From Paenibacillus faecalis (lineage in GTDB: Bacteria; Bacillota; Bacilli; Paenibacillales; Paenibacillaceae): a stretch of 64,000 bases of DNA. The stretch spans positions 2,259,912 through 2,323,911 of the forward strand of contig NZ_LT985747.1 in the NCBI RefSeq assembly GCF_900289175.1, in the 5' to 3' direction. Positions 55,560-62,909 of the stretch are shown here, in pieces. The notes under the pieces were generated by a model. It saw only the letters and a program-made list of their open reading frames with translations. It was not told the origin of the DNA and searched no databases. The stretch's first letter is position 1. Each line of letters starts with the position of its first letter. The position numbers and the translations under genes are program-made.

Positions 55560-56477
55560 TTATAGTTCGGTCGGAACTTGAATATCCAATCGAGCGATAG
55601 CTTCTTCCTTTTCACGATTGCTTACATGGGTATAAATGGTTGTCGTCTGTATCGAGGAGTGGCCGAGCAACTCCTGCACCGTTCTCAGATCCGCACCTTT
55701 ACGAAGCAGCATGGTAGCGAATGAATGTCTTAGCTTATGGCTCGAATATGACAGTTTTTGATGTGCTGGCACATCTGCCTGAAAACGATCAAACGTTTCC
55801 GAAGCGATTTGCTGGATACACCGAATAGATAGACGCCTGCCTTTTTGCGAAGTAAACATTGCATCCTCAGTTGCCCGCCACGGCTTTATTCTTAAAGATA
55901 TGGCCTGCTCCAAAACTTGGCCTACCGATTCAGGAACAGGAAGCGACCGCCATTTCCGCCCTTTTCCGAATACATTCAGCATACGGTGCTGGGCATTATA
56001 ATCGGATATGTTCAGCGCATGAACCTCACCGATTCGCAGTCCCATGTAAGCCATCAAAAGAAAAATCGCAATGTTTCGTGTTCGGTATTTACCTTGCACC
56101 GCTTCGAAAAAGCGGATGAGCTCATCCTCATTCAAGTAAGAAGGAGCTTTGTTACTCTCTGTTTTTGATTTTTTCACTCCGATTGCAGGATTATGTGCAA
56201 CCAGTTCCAGATCGATCAATGCTTTAAAAAAACAATTAACCGCTGCATGTTTTCGATTTCGAGTTGTATCGCTAACTCCACGTTCCCGAACAGAAGATAA
56301 ATAAGACATAACATGAAGTTTCTTTACTTGATCCAATGATTTTCCATTTAATGAATTCAGAAACTCATAAACATCGCTCATATATGATTTCTGTGTGTAA
56401 AAAGTATATCCGGCATCCTTCATCCAAATCATAAAAGCGTCTAATGACTCCTCATAATACTCTTTTATATCAAGCAT
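55560..56477 (-). CDS. Tyrosine recombinase, XerC/XerD-like
   Basis: 305 aa. N-terminal SAM-like core-binding domain (1-100) and catalytic domain with the first Arg in MGLRIGEV, Lys in [15 protein letters not shown], the second His in LLGHSS and the nucleophile Tyr in TTIYTH, so all catalytic residues are present. Size is that of Xer proteins rather than large phage integrases. Its own chromosome-resolution role, or a role in a mobile region, cannot be separated. Dif-like motifs lie beside it. Confidence 0.9.
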   Translation of the reverse strand: MLDIKEYYEESLDAFMIWMKDAGYTFYTQKSYMSDVYEFLNSLNGKSLDQVKKLHVMSYLSSVRERGVSDTTRNRKHAAVNCFFKALIDLELVAHNPAIGVKKSKTESNKAPSYLNEDELIRFFEAVQGKYRTRNIAIFLLMAYMGLRIGEVHALNISDYNAQHRMLNVFGKGRKWRSLPVPESVGQVLEQAISLRIKPWRATEDAMFTSQKGRRLSIRCIQQIASETFDRFQADVPAHQKLSYSSHKLRHSFATMLLRKGADLRTVQELLGHSSIQTTTIYTHVSNREKEEAIARLDIQVPTEL

Positions 56478-56607
56478 AGTGATCCTCCTTATGCTGATCT
56501 TTCATTTTAACACAGTTTTCAGTGAATTTTGTCGACTACATTGGTATAAACACCATGACTTATTACAGTTTACTCCCTATCAACAATTATAAAAATGCTT
56601 TAAATCA

Positions 56608-56641
56608 AAATATGCGTATAATTTATGTTATACGCATATTT
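56608..56641. repeat. Palindrome with 11-6-11 layout upstream of the recombinase
   Basis: Arms TATGCGTATAA and its exact complement TTATACGCATA around TTTATG (56611-56638), extended by A/T pairs. The arms end ATAA/TTAT, as dif core sites do. It lies about 130 bases upstream of the recombinase start. A terminator or operator is possible instead. Confidence 0.5.
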
Positions 56642-56700
56642 TTAGGCATGTTTTTATGTATATAATTACATATAATTTTGCTTAAATACTGTTTTCTATT

Positions 56701-56728
56701 AAAAAAAGCCGTGGATTCACGGTTTTTT
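56701..56728 (-). terminator. Terminator of the Crp/Fnr gene
   Basis: Stem AAAAAAGCCGTG / CACGGTTTTTT, four-base loop, 37 bases past the stop; A and T runs on both sides. Confidence 0.85.
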
Positions 56729-56764
56729 AACAAAATTTTGCTGCTTCCACTCTTCTAACTGTAC

Positions 56765-57460
56765 TCATTCATATCGAATTCCGTTTGAGAGTTCTTGCAG
56801 CGCTTTTTTATCTAGAATATGTATGGTATCCTTCTCCCTAGCTATCACTCCTTGTTCAGTCAGTTTTAAAATAACACGATTTAGGTGTCTGGATGTTGTA
56901 CCGATCAAATCTGCAATTTCTTGTGTGTTGGTCGAGCGAATTTCTTTTCCAAATTCATTTTTCTCATGGATGGTTGTCATTAAATAGCTTGCAAACCGAT
57001 TCTCGACAGAAGCTAACAAATTGACGCGAGAGGCCGTTGTACATGTCTGCAGTTTATAGGTGACGTGGGTTAGGAGCGACATCAAAAACTTAGGCTCATG
57101 GATCGCATACTCGTATATGTATTCAAATGGAATCCCAATGCACAGTGTCTTTTGAACAGCTTCCACTTGGGACTGAACAACCACTTTTTGAATTAGCTCA
57201 ATATCACCCATAATAGCAAGAGGCTCGCAAAAACGAAGCAGCAGTACCTTTCCGGTCTGTACACTGGATGTAATCTTTACTCTGCCTTCGACTAGAAGCA
57301 AAAGGGCATCCATCTGCTCGCCCTCTTTTAAGACAAGCTCCCCTGGTTCATAGCTTCGAAGTTCATAAGGGACCTCATCCGATTCATGGAAGATTTGATC
57401 GATTTCAAATTGATTGAGTTTGGATTGCAGAAGTTGGGGGTCATGGATTATTTTCATCAA
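56765..57460 (-). CDS. Crp/Fnr-family transcriptional regulator
   Basis: 231 aa. Cyclic-nucleotide-binding-like beta-roll (about 35-130, with GELVLKEGEQMDALLLLVEGRVKI) and a C-terminal HTH (NTQEIADLIGTTSRHLNRVILKLTEQGVI). It resembles YeiL-type regulators. No Cys cluster for an Fe-S centre of the Fnr type is seen; ligand unknown. Divergent from the HAD gene by 88 bases. Confidence 0.88.
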   Translation of the reverse strand: MMKIIHDPQLLQSKLNQFEIDQIFHESDEVPYELRSYEPGELVLKEGEQMDALLLLVEGRVKITSSVQTGKVLLLRFCEPLAIMGDIELIQKVVVQSQVEAVQKTLCIGIPFEYIYEYAIHEPKFLMSLLTHVTYKLQTCTTASRVNLLASVENRFASYLMTTIHEKNEFGKEIRSTNTQEIADLIGTTSRHLNRVILKLTEQGVIAREKDTIHILDKKALQELSNGIRYE

Positions 57461-57548
57461 ATCATCTATCCTTTCAGGACATATGTCCTTCCATTAATAT
57501 CAGCAGATCATTAAGATAAAATCTAAAAGTAAACAAGGATGTGAGCAC

Positions 57549-58310
57549 TTGATATTTGTATTCGATTTAGACGGTACTATATGTTTTCAAGGAAAGCCAC
57601 TAAGCCCCATCATAATCAATGCGCTCGATGAGCTGACGCATCAAGGCCACGAAATTATTTTTGCTTCGGCCCGTCCCATTCGAGACCTGCTGCCTATCTT
57701 ACCTGAACATATGCATGGGTACCCCATGGTCGGTGGCAACGGTACTATGGTCGCTAAAGAAAAGAATATCATCTCTACTGTTCATTTTGAAGAAGACATT
57801 CGAAATGATCTCCTTACTATAATCCATAACTATAATCTGCAATATTTAATCGATAGTGATTGGGACTATTCCTATACCGGACGTGAAGATCATCCTATAA
57901 GACGTAATGTTGATCCAGAGAAGCGGGCTCATCAGGTTCCCTTAGAATCACTTCATAAAATAATAAAAATGGTTCTGTTTGACGTTTCTGATCACCGTCT
58001 GGTACTAGAATCACTTTCGGCTCTACCCCTTGTTATACATAAGCATGGTGATGAAGGAATCTTCGATATAAGCCCCCAAGGTATTGATAAATGGGATGGA
58101 CTCATGAGATTAGGTTTAAAAGAACAATCTTATATTGCTTTCGGAAATGATGCGAATGATATATCCATGTTTCAGCATGCTCACACTTCCATTATGATTG
58201 GAATGCATGAAGAACTTAAAGGTTATGCAACAGAACAACTTCAGCCTGATGATCAGCATATCGCACAGAGATTGTTGGCATTCTGTAATCAACCCTTCAG
58301 CTTGATTTAG
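57549..58310 (+). CDS. HAD-family (Cof-type) phosphatase
   Basis: 253 aa. Nucleophile motif VFDLDGTI at residues 3-10, motif II ASARP, motif III/IV IAFGNDANDISMF: a Cof-type class IIB HAD phosphatase for small sugar or nucleotide phosphates. TTG start with AAGGA ten bases upstream, since no ATG lies before the nucleophile motif. Confidence 0.9.
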   Translation: MIFVFDLDGTICFQGKPLSPIIINALDELTHQGHEIIFASARPIRDLLPILPEHMHGYPMVGGNGTMVAKEKNIISTVHFEEDIRNDLLTIIHNYNLQYLIDSDWDYSYTGREDHPIRRNVDPEKRAHQVPLESLHKIIKMVLFDVSDHRLVLESLSALPLVIHKHGDEGIFDISPQGIDKWDGLMRLGLKEQSYIAFGNDANDISMFQHAHTSIMIGMHEELKGYATEQLQPDDQHIAQRLLAFCNQPFSLI

Positions 58311-58331
58311 CAACTCTCTTTGCCTATTAGA

Positions 58332-58358
58332 AAAAGCCATTGGAGGTCCAATGGCTTT
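58332..58358 (+). terminator. Terminator of the HAD gene
   Basis: Perfect stem AAAGCCATTGGA / TCCAATGGCTTT with a two-base loop. Confidence 0.8.
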
Positions 58359-58372
58359 ACGAAAAACTTATG

Positions 58373-58398
58373 GTTTACATAATATTTTTTAAGTTAAC
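58373..58398 (-). repeat. dif-like site, copy 2
   Basis: 26 bases beginning GTTTACATAATAT and ending GTTAAC, identical to copy 3 at 24 positions and in the same orientation. The minus strand shows TTATGTAAAC, the XerD-type arm. Confidence 0.55.
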
Positions 58399-58514
58399 AT
58401 TTTTTTCGCTTTAAAAATCTGCTTCGTGTTATTTAAATATTGTTTACCAAGGAATCCTCGGGATTGAAAAGTATAGGGTTCACTGTTTGAAAAAAGAGGA
58501 TTCCATCATATTGT

Positions 58515-58754
58515 TCAGCGGGAGTGAATGACATCCCTATCCTGCCTCTTCATACGCCTTTGATGAAGAAATTGAACCAGATTTATTTTCGCAATACTAA
58601 ACTCTTTAACACAATGACTACTTTCCCCAATGAAAACATATTTTTTATCCGCCAGGATTGAATTCAAAAAATGATAACTATCGCTACATCCTATATTAAC
58701 TACTTCCAGGCTATTGTATTTTACTTCATTGATGAAAGTGTCTAATTGATTCAT
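58515..58754 (-). pseudogene. Truncated erythromycin esterase gene
   Basis: 79 codons that start normally (GGAGGGG before the ATG) and contain YVFIGESSHCVKEFSIAKI, the GE-S/T-H motif and following helix of the erythromycin esterase family, whose members are about 400 aa. Similarity stops after QFLHQ and the frame closes 15 codons later, so the gene is a 5' remnant, flanked by dif-like repeats. A GGAATCCTC / GAGGATTCC inverted repeat (58451-58505) is next to the break. Confidence 0.65.
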
Positions 58755-58849
58755 TCAACCCCTCCTAGACTTCAACTAGTTCTTGGTCAGTGTTTTCATG
58801 ATGTTTAACCTATATGCCATGACTATGGTGTGCATTTTAAACCAATATT

Positions 58850-58875
58850 GTTTACATAATATATTTTTAGTTAAC
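58850..58875 (-). repeat. dif-like site, copy 3
   Basis: Second member of the 26-base direct repeat pair, 477 bases from copy 2. On the minus strand the centre and right arm read ATATATTATGTAAAC, which matches Bacillus dif exactly over those 15 bases. Confidence 0.55.
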
Positions 58876-58916
58876 TATCTTTCTAGGTTGTCTCAAAAAA
58901 CACTTCATCACATTAA

Positions 58917-60095
58917 TTAACATGCATTCACTTCTACCTTTTTCAATAACTGCTCATACCAGTTCATTGTTTTATATTGATCAAAAACGGTCTCCTCTGT
59001 AATCATTGATGGATCATTGAGCCCCATAGATATCGACTTCATCAATTTATCGGATACTTCCCCTTCTTTGTTCAAATGCGCATAACATCTTACAGCATTA
59101 TAATAAAACCAATATTGATTGTCTGGATTCATAATCCGGCTCAGGCGGATCTCAAGGTCTTCCTCTCCCTTAGATAACCGGTCAAACACCATTTCATAAA
59201 AATACACAGCACCGCTGAAATCTTCATTTTGATAACATTCATAAGCCTGAACAAGAGCATTATCGAAACGGTTAAACCAACCAAACCATGGTTCATACGT
59301 CTTGAATAGCTTAAACCCGACCTTCTCCGCCGTCTTCCAAGACCCGATATTGATGTCAAAGCAATCCCAGCCAATACACTTGATCCCTTTAGAACGTGCT
59401 AACTGAACACATGCAGCAGCAACAGCTGTTGCCAGCCCCTTTTGTTGATGATCCTCATCGGTCTCGATCCCAAATTCACATTTGTTCCCGATGACGTAAT
59501 CCGTTAAACACCAGCTTACGATTTCGTTATCGTTCGTTAATATGCAGTATCCGAAGCCTCGCTCATTAAAGTTGTCAGCTGTCATATGATTGGAATGAAT
59601 CTCATCCAGTATAAAATCTAGATTTTTAAGATCTGTTCTTATAAGCAATTCCAGATTCACTTCATGCAATTGATATCCTTCGGGCAGTTCAATTGGTCTT
59701 TCATCTACTGATAGATCAAACATATAATATCTTCGCTTCACAACAGATGCATGAAGACCATCAATCAAATGCTGCTTTAGCCCGTCTATACAAATTGATG
59801 ATTGAGGATATCGAATATAATAGTCGAGCATCTCTGAATTGGATTCAACCATTCCGGGAAACGCTTGAGTTCTTAAATACACATTCACTTGCTTATAAAA
59901 ATCAACATTACAACCGGCGGCATACAGCGACCGACCACGATCCCAGACAAAAACTGTACTCGGCTGCTCCGTACAATCCACATAAATTTCACCAGGGATT
60001 GTACGCTTGAATATTGATACTAATCTTAAATCATACATAAGCTCTTCAAACAATGATTGCACCGTTTCATACCGTTCAGTTGACAATAAATACAT
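58917..60095 (-). CDS. GNAT acetyltransferase with leader-controlled expression
   Basis: 392 aa. The central part (about 130-270) is a GNAT domain: FGIETDEDHQQKGLATAVAAACVQLA is the acetyl-CoA loop and IGSWKTAEKVGFKLF the following motif. The N-terminal 120 residues are a separate domain, and the C-terminus (about 285-390) is helical and repeat-like (AYECYQNEDFSGAVYFYE). This resembles the larger 'GNAT_acetyltran_2' proteins. Substrate unknown; the attenuator-like leader suggests a drug. AAAAGGAG precedes the ATG. Confidence 0.85.
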   Translation of the reverse strand: MYLLSTERYETVQSLFEELMYDLRLVSIFKRTIPGEIYVDCTEQPSTVFVWDRGRSLYAAGCNVDFYKQVNVYLRTQAFPGMVESNSEMLDYYIRYPQSSICIDGLKQHLIDGLHASVVKRRYYMFDLSVDERPIELPEGYQLHEVNLELLIRTDLKNLDFILDEIHSNHMTADNFNERGFGYCILTNDNEIVSWCLTDYVIGNKCEFGIETDEDHQQKGLATAVAAACVQLARSKGIKCIGWDCFDINIGSWKTAEKVGFKLFKTYEPWFGWFNRFDNALVQAYECYQNEDFSGAVYFYEMVFDRLSKGEEDLEIRLSRIMNPDNQYWFYYNAVRCYAHLNKEGEVSDKLMKSISMGLNDPSMITEETVFDQYKTMNWYEQLLKKVEVNAC

Positions 60096-60124
60096 CGATC
60101 CATCTCCTTTTATATATCCAGTTA

Positions 60125-60160
60125 CAAAAAAGAGCCCAGGGCATGATTCATCGCCGGGCT
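60125..60160 (-). terminator. Second leader terminator before the GNAT gene
   Basis: On the minus strand, stem AGCCC(GGC) / (GC)CC(T)GGGCT closing on GATGAATCATG, followed by TTTTTT. Lies 30 bases before the GNAT start. Confidence 0.7.
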
Positions 60161-60177
60161 ATGTCCAAAAACAGGCA

Positions 60178-60208
60178 CAAAAAAGCCCAGGCATCGATGC
60201 CTAGGCTC
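60178..60208 (-). terminator. First leader terminator before the GNAT gene
   Basis: On the minus strand a nearly perfect stem AGCCTAGGCATC / GATGCCTGGGCT, followed by TTTTTT. It lies 28 bases after the stop of the 24-codon leader ORF. Confidence 0.85.
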
Positions 60209-60235
60209 AAATTCATGCGGAATAATACTAACTTA

Positions 60236-60310
60236 CTAGCGTCCGATTGAAAGAGGGGCAGCGAAGGATAACTTTTTTCTACTTACGTTCTTATATTCAT
60301 ATCCAGTCAT
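60236..60310 (-). CDS. 24-aa leader peptide of the GNAT gene
   Basis: 24 codons, beginning MTGYEYKNVS and ending APLSIGR, too short for gene finders. It has its own promoter, a GGAAGGAGG ribosome site about ten bases upstream and is followed by two terminators before the acetyltransferase gene. This is the layout of ribosome-mediated attenuators of antibiotic resistance genes. A free-standing small peptide gene is the alternative. Confidence 0.65.
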   Translation of the reverse strand: MTGYEYKNVSRKKLSFAAPLSIGR

Positions 60311-60344
60311 ATCCTAATCCCCTCCTTCCTTGTCAATTAGGGAA

Positions 60345-60373
60345 ATTATACCATCTAATTTTCGGAATGTCTA
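60345..60373 (-). promoter_or_regulatory. Sigma-A promoter of the leader/GNAT transcript
   Basis: TAGACA (60373-60368), 17 bases, TATAAT (60350-60345) on the minus strand; five of six and six of six to consensus. Confidence 0.8.
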
Positions 60374-60617
60374 GCATTTTATTTTTTAATTCGGTCTGTA
60401 CTAGCTTGAATTAACGGATTACAATAATACCCCTTTTCGTTTTAGTGATCAATACGAAGATAGTAATTTAAATAGAAAATGAGCTAGGAAGGTATAATAT
60501 GATTGTTTTACTATTATGAATTTTTCATATATTGAAATTATCATATGAATCGACCGGATTTGCTGTATTTGCAGACAATAATACTTACGTTTTCACGAAG
60601 AAATCTAAGCCGTTATT

Positions 60618-60668
60618 CAAAAAAGCAAGTCAGAGGCTCGGTAAATCCGTACCTTTGACTTGTTTTAG
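60618..60668. repeat. Terminator-like repeat, copy A
   Basis: Stem CAAGTCAGAGG / CCTTTGACTTG with inner CGG-CCG, flanked by A and T runs; near-copy of the terminator at 60956-61010. Confidence 0.7.
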
Positions 60669-60709
60669 CAGCTATTCAAGCAGAAAGTTACTTATACGAT
60701 TACTCACCA

Positions 60710-60961
60710 TTATTGCCCTATTGTTTCTATTAGTGGTTTGAATTCAGCTTCTCCTGATTCGATCTGACCTTTATCCAGAAACATAAAGCCGTATTTCTCG
60801 TGTCCCGAAGTTCCATAACAGACAAACATGTATCGCTCGTCTCCAATGATAGAATCATTAGTTCCTATCTTTATAGAAAAGAGAGAGTGTGGGTGGGTAA
60901 TCGATCTTAACCTCTTCAATATTGTTTCCTTGCAGATCGGATCTATATATTTTACGAACAA
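60710..60961 (-). pseudogene. 5'-truncated ORF of unknown family
   Basis: 83 codons with protein-like composition (GDERYMFVCYGTSGHEKYG) that begin with a TTG inside the T-run of a terminator and have no ribosome site. It looks like the 3' remains of a gene whose start was replaced by, or recombined into, the terminator. Confidence 0.5.
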
Positions 60962-61010
60962 AAAAGCAAGTCGAAGGATCGGTACAACCGTTCCTTTGAC
61001 TTGCTTTTAG
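60956..61010 (-). terminator. Terminator of the sugar ABC operon (copy B of the repeat)
   Basis: Stem AAGCAAGTC / GACTTGCTT with AAGGA / TCCTT and CGG / CCG inside, followed on the minus strand by TTTTTTG; 28 bases past the permease stop. Confidence 0.85.
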
Positions 61011-61037
61011 GGCTGCACGGCTGTGGTCGGGCCATGA

Positions 61038-61913
61038 TCAGCCTTTAACAGCTCCCTCAGTCAATCCTTTTTCAATATACTTCGAGATAAACAAGTAAAC
61101 AACCAATACTGGAATCACCGTAATCGATACCGCTGAAGCCATCAGTCCAAAATCCGTTCCATACTGGGAACTGATCTCATTCAATAAAGCTACAATCGGT
61201 CGAACATTCTCTTTGTTAACAAAAATCAATGCGGAGAACAGGTCGTTATACGACCACAGAAAAACAAAGATCGTCACTGACGAGAATGCCGGTCTCGAAA
61301 TCGGTACAAACAGCTTCGTAAACATTTGCCATCTGTTACAACCGTCGATAAAAGCTGCTTCTTCCAAATCCTTCGGAATCGTTGCCATATACCCAGCCAA
61401 AACCAATATAGCAAAGGTCAAGTTACCGGCAGTTTGTGGCAAGGACAATCCAGGATACGTGTTTACCAGCTTCGTTTGAATCAAGAGCTCATACACGGGA
61501 ACAACCGTTGCAAATGCAGGTATCAAAAGTGTAGCATAGAGAATCGAAAAGATCGCTTTCTTCCCTCTAAAATTGAATCTAGCCAATACAAATGCGGCCA
61601 ATCCACCCATTAAAAGCACCAACAGTACCGTTGAACCAGACATGATCAAACTGTTTAAATAGCTTCGTCCGATATTGATGCGATCAAATGCATTTTCATA
61701 GTTAAAAAACGTCGGATTCCAAGCAATACTAAACGAGTCATTCATAACATCCCTGGATAATTTGAAAGAGTTATTCACAATCCAGAACATTGGATATATT
61801 GTTGTCAAGGCCCAGGCTGTCAAAATAACATACATTAAGGCGCTGCCTATGCTAAATTTCCTGGTTTTTTTTGGCCGTACAACCTGTTGCTGATTTTTAA
61901 CGACTTGCTGCAT
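61038..61913 (-). CDS. Sugar ABC importer permease (MalG-type)
   Basis: 291 aa with a basic N-terminus and six membrane segments. The EAA loop is KDLEEAAFIDGCNRWQMFTK. Last gene of a binding protein-permease-permease operon typical of carbohydrate uptake (CUT1). Starts 23 bases after the preceding permease. Confidence 0.93.
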   Translation of the reverse strand: MQQVVKNQQQVVRPKKTRKFSIGSALMYVILTAWALTTIYPMFWIVNNSFKLSRDVMNDSFSIAWNPTFFNYENAFDRINIGRSYLNSLIMSGSTVLLVLLMGGLAAFVLARFNFRGKKAIFSILYATLLIPAFATVVPVYELLIQTKLVNTYPGLSLPQTAGNLTFAILVLAGYMATIPKDLEEAAFIDGCNRWQMFTKLFVPISRPAFSSVTIFVFLWSYNDLFSALIFVNKENVRPIVALLNEISSQYGTDFGLMASAVSITVIPVLVVYLFISKYIEKGLTEGAVKG

Positions 61914-61936
61914 AATAGCACACCCCTAATAACAGC

Positions 61937-62794
61937 TTAGTATGTAATATCATCACTTTTTAACAAACGGTTGGCGAGCAGAGCAAGCACTACTCCAAAC
62001 ACGACCATATAAATCGCAACCGTTGAGCCGTAACCGAAGTTCTGATCCACCATCGCTTTTTTATACATATAGGTACCTAACACTTCTGTTCCATTCTGTC
62101 CTGAAGTAATAACCCAGACAAAATCAAAGATCTTAAGTACCCCGGTAATTGCAAGTGTCATAACGACTTTAATGTCACCCATAATTAATGGAATCGTAAG
62201 TTTGGTCGTTTTCTTAAACCCTGTAATCCCTTCAAGTTTAGCAGCTTCATAAAAATCTGCAGGAATCTTAGACATAGCCGTCAAGAACAATACAAAGTAA
62301 AAACCTACGTAATGCCAAACCGTTGGAATAGCTACCGCTTTAAGAGCATTGCTCTCATCGAGCCAAAGAATTTTTTCAATGCCAAAGTTGGCCAGGATAT
62401 TGTTCAAAAGCCCGAAATTATAGTTATAGATCAGTACGAACAACAAGGAAATGGCTGTTCCGGAGATAACGACCGGAAAGAAAAATACAGTACGAAAAAA
62501 TCCTTTTAATCTTGATATATTATCAACCAACACAGCGAGTAACAAGGCAATACCGACCTGGAACACGATGACATAAATCATAATCTCAAGCGTGTTTAAT
62601 GTTGCCGCTCCTAATAGCTCATCCGTGAACAACCGTTGGTAGTTATCCCAGCCAACAAATTTCTTATCGAAAAATCCGGTCGTTCTAAAAAAACTTAGAT
62701 AGAGGCTTTTAAAAAAAGGATAGTACAAAAAAATCGTCATCATTACCGCTGCTGGTAATAAAAACATCAAAATATACTTGCGATCACCCTTCAT
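61937..62794 (-). CDS. Sugar ABC importer permease (MalF-type)
   Basis: 285 aa, six membrane segments, with the EAA loop ADFYEAAKLEGITGFKKTTK. Pairs with the MalG-type subunit. The substrate cannot be read; no hydrolase is adjacent inside the window, and the ATPase is likely shared. Confidence 0.93.
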   Translation of the reverse strand: MKGDRKYILMFLLPAAVMMTIFLYYPFFKSLYLSFFRTTGFFDKKFVGWDNYQRLFTDELLGAATLNTLEIMIYVIVFQVGIALLLAVLVDNISRLKGFFRTVFFFPVVISGTAISLLFVLIYNYNFGLLNNILANFGIEKILWLDESNALKAVAIPTVWHYVGFYFVLFLTAMSKIPADFYEAAKLEGITGFKKTTKLTIPLIMGDIKVVMTLAITGVLKIFDFVWVITSGQNGTEVLGTYMYKKAMVDQNFGYGSTVAIYMVVFGVVLALLANRLLKSDDITY

Positions 62795-62842
62795 AATTTA
62801 TCACCTTTGATGTTTTATTTTTCTTCACTATCTGTTTAAATG

Positions 62843-62881
62843 GTTGCGCCGCCCTTGGTCAAGTAAAAGGGGCGGCGCAAC
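62843..62881 (-). repeat. Intercistronic hairpin between binding protein and permease genes
   Basis: Perfect 12-bp stem GTTGCGCCGCCC / GGGCGGCGCAAC with a 15-base loop and no T-run. Such stems after binding-protein genes protect the upstream mRNA or reduce downstream transcription, raising binding protein over permease. Confidence 0.8.
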
Positions 62882-62909
62882 ATATAGGTAACCGTATTCT
62901 TAATGAAAC

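Larger units (their letters stand above)
60374..61037. other. Gene-poor stretch with two similar terminators
   Basis: Contains no intact gene. It holds a truncated ORF (60710-60961) between two copies of a terminator-like repeat (60618-60668 and 60956-61010). Confidence 0.6.

Noticed and set aside
60532..60741. 69-codon rightward ORF
   Set aside because: It runs through a terminator-like repeat, has no ribosome site, and starts with TTG; it looks like chance.
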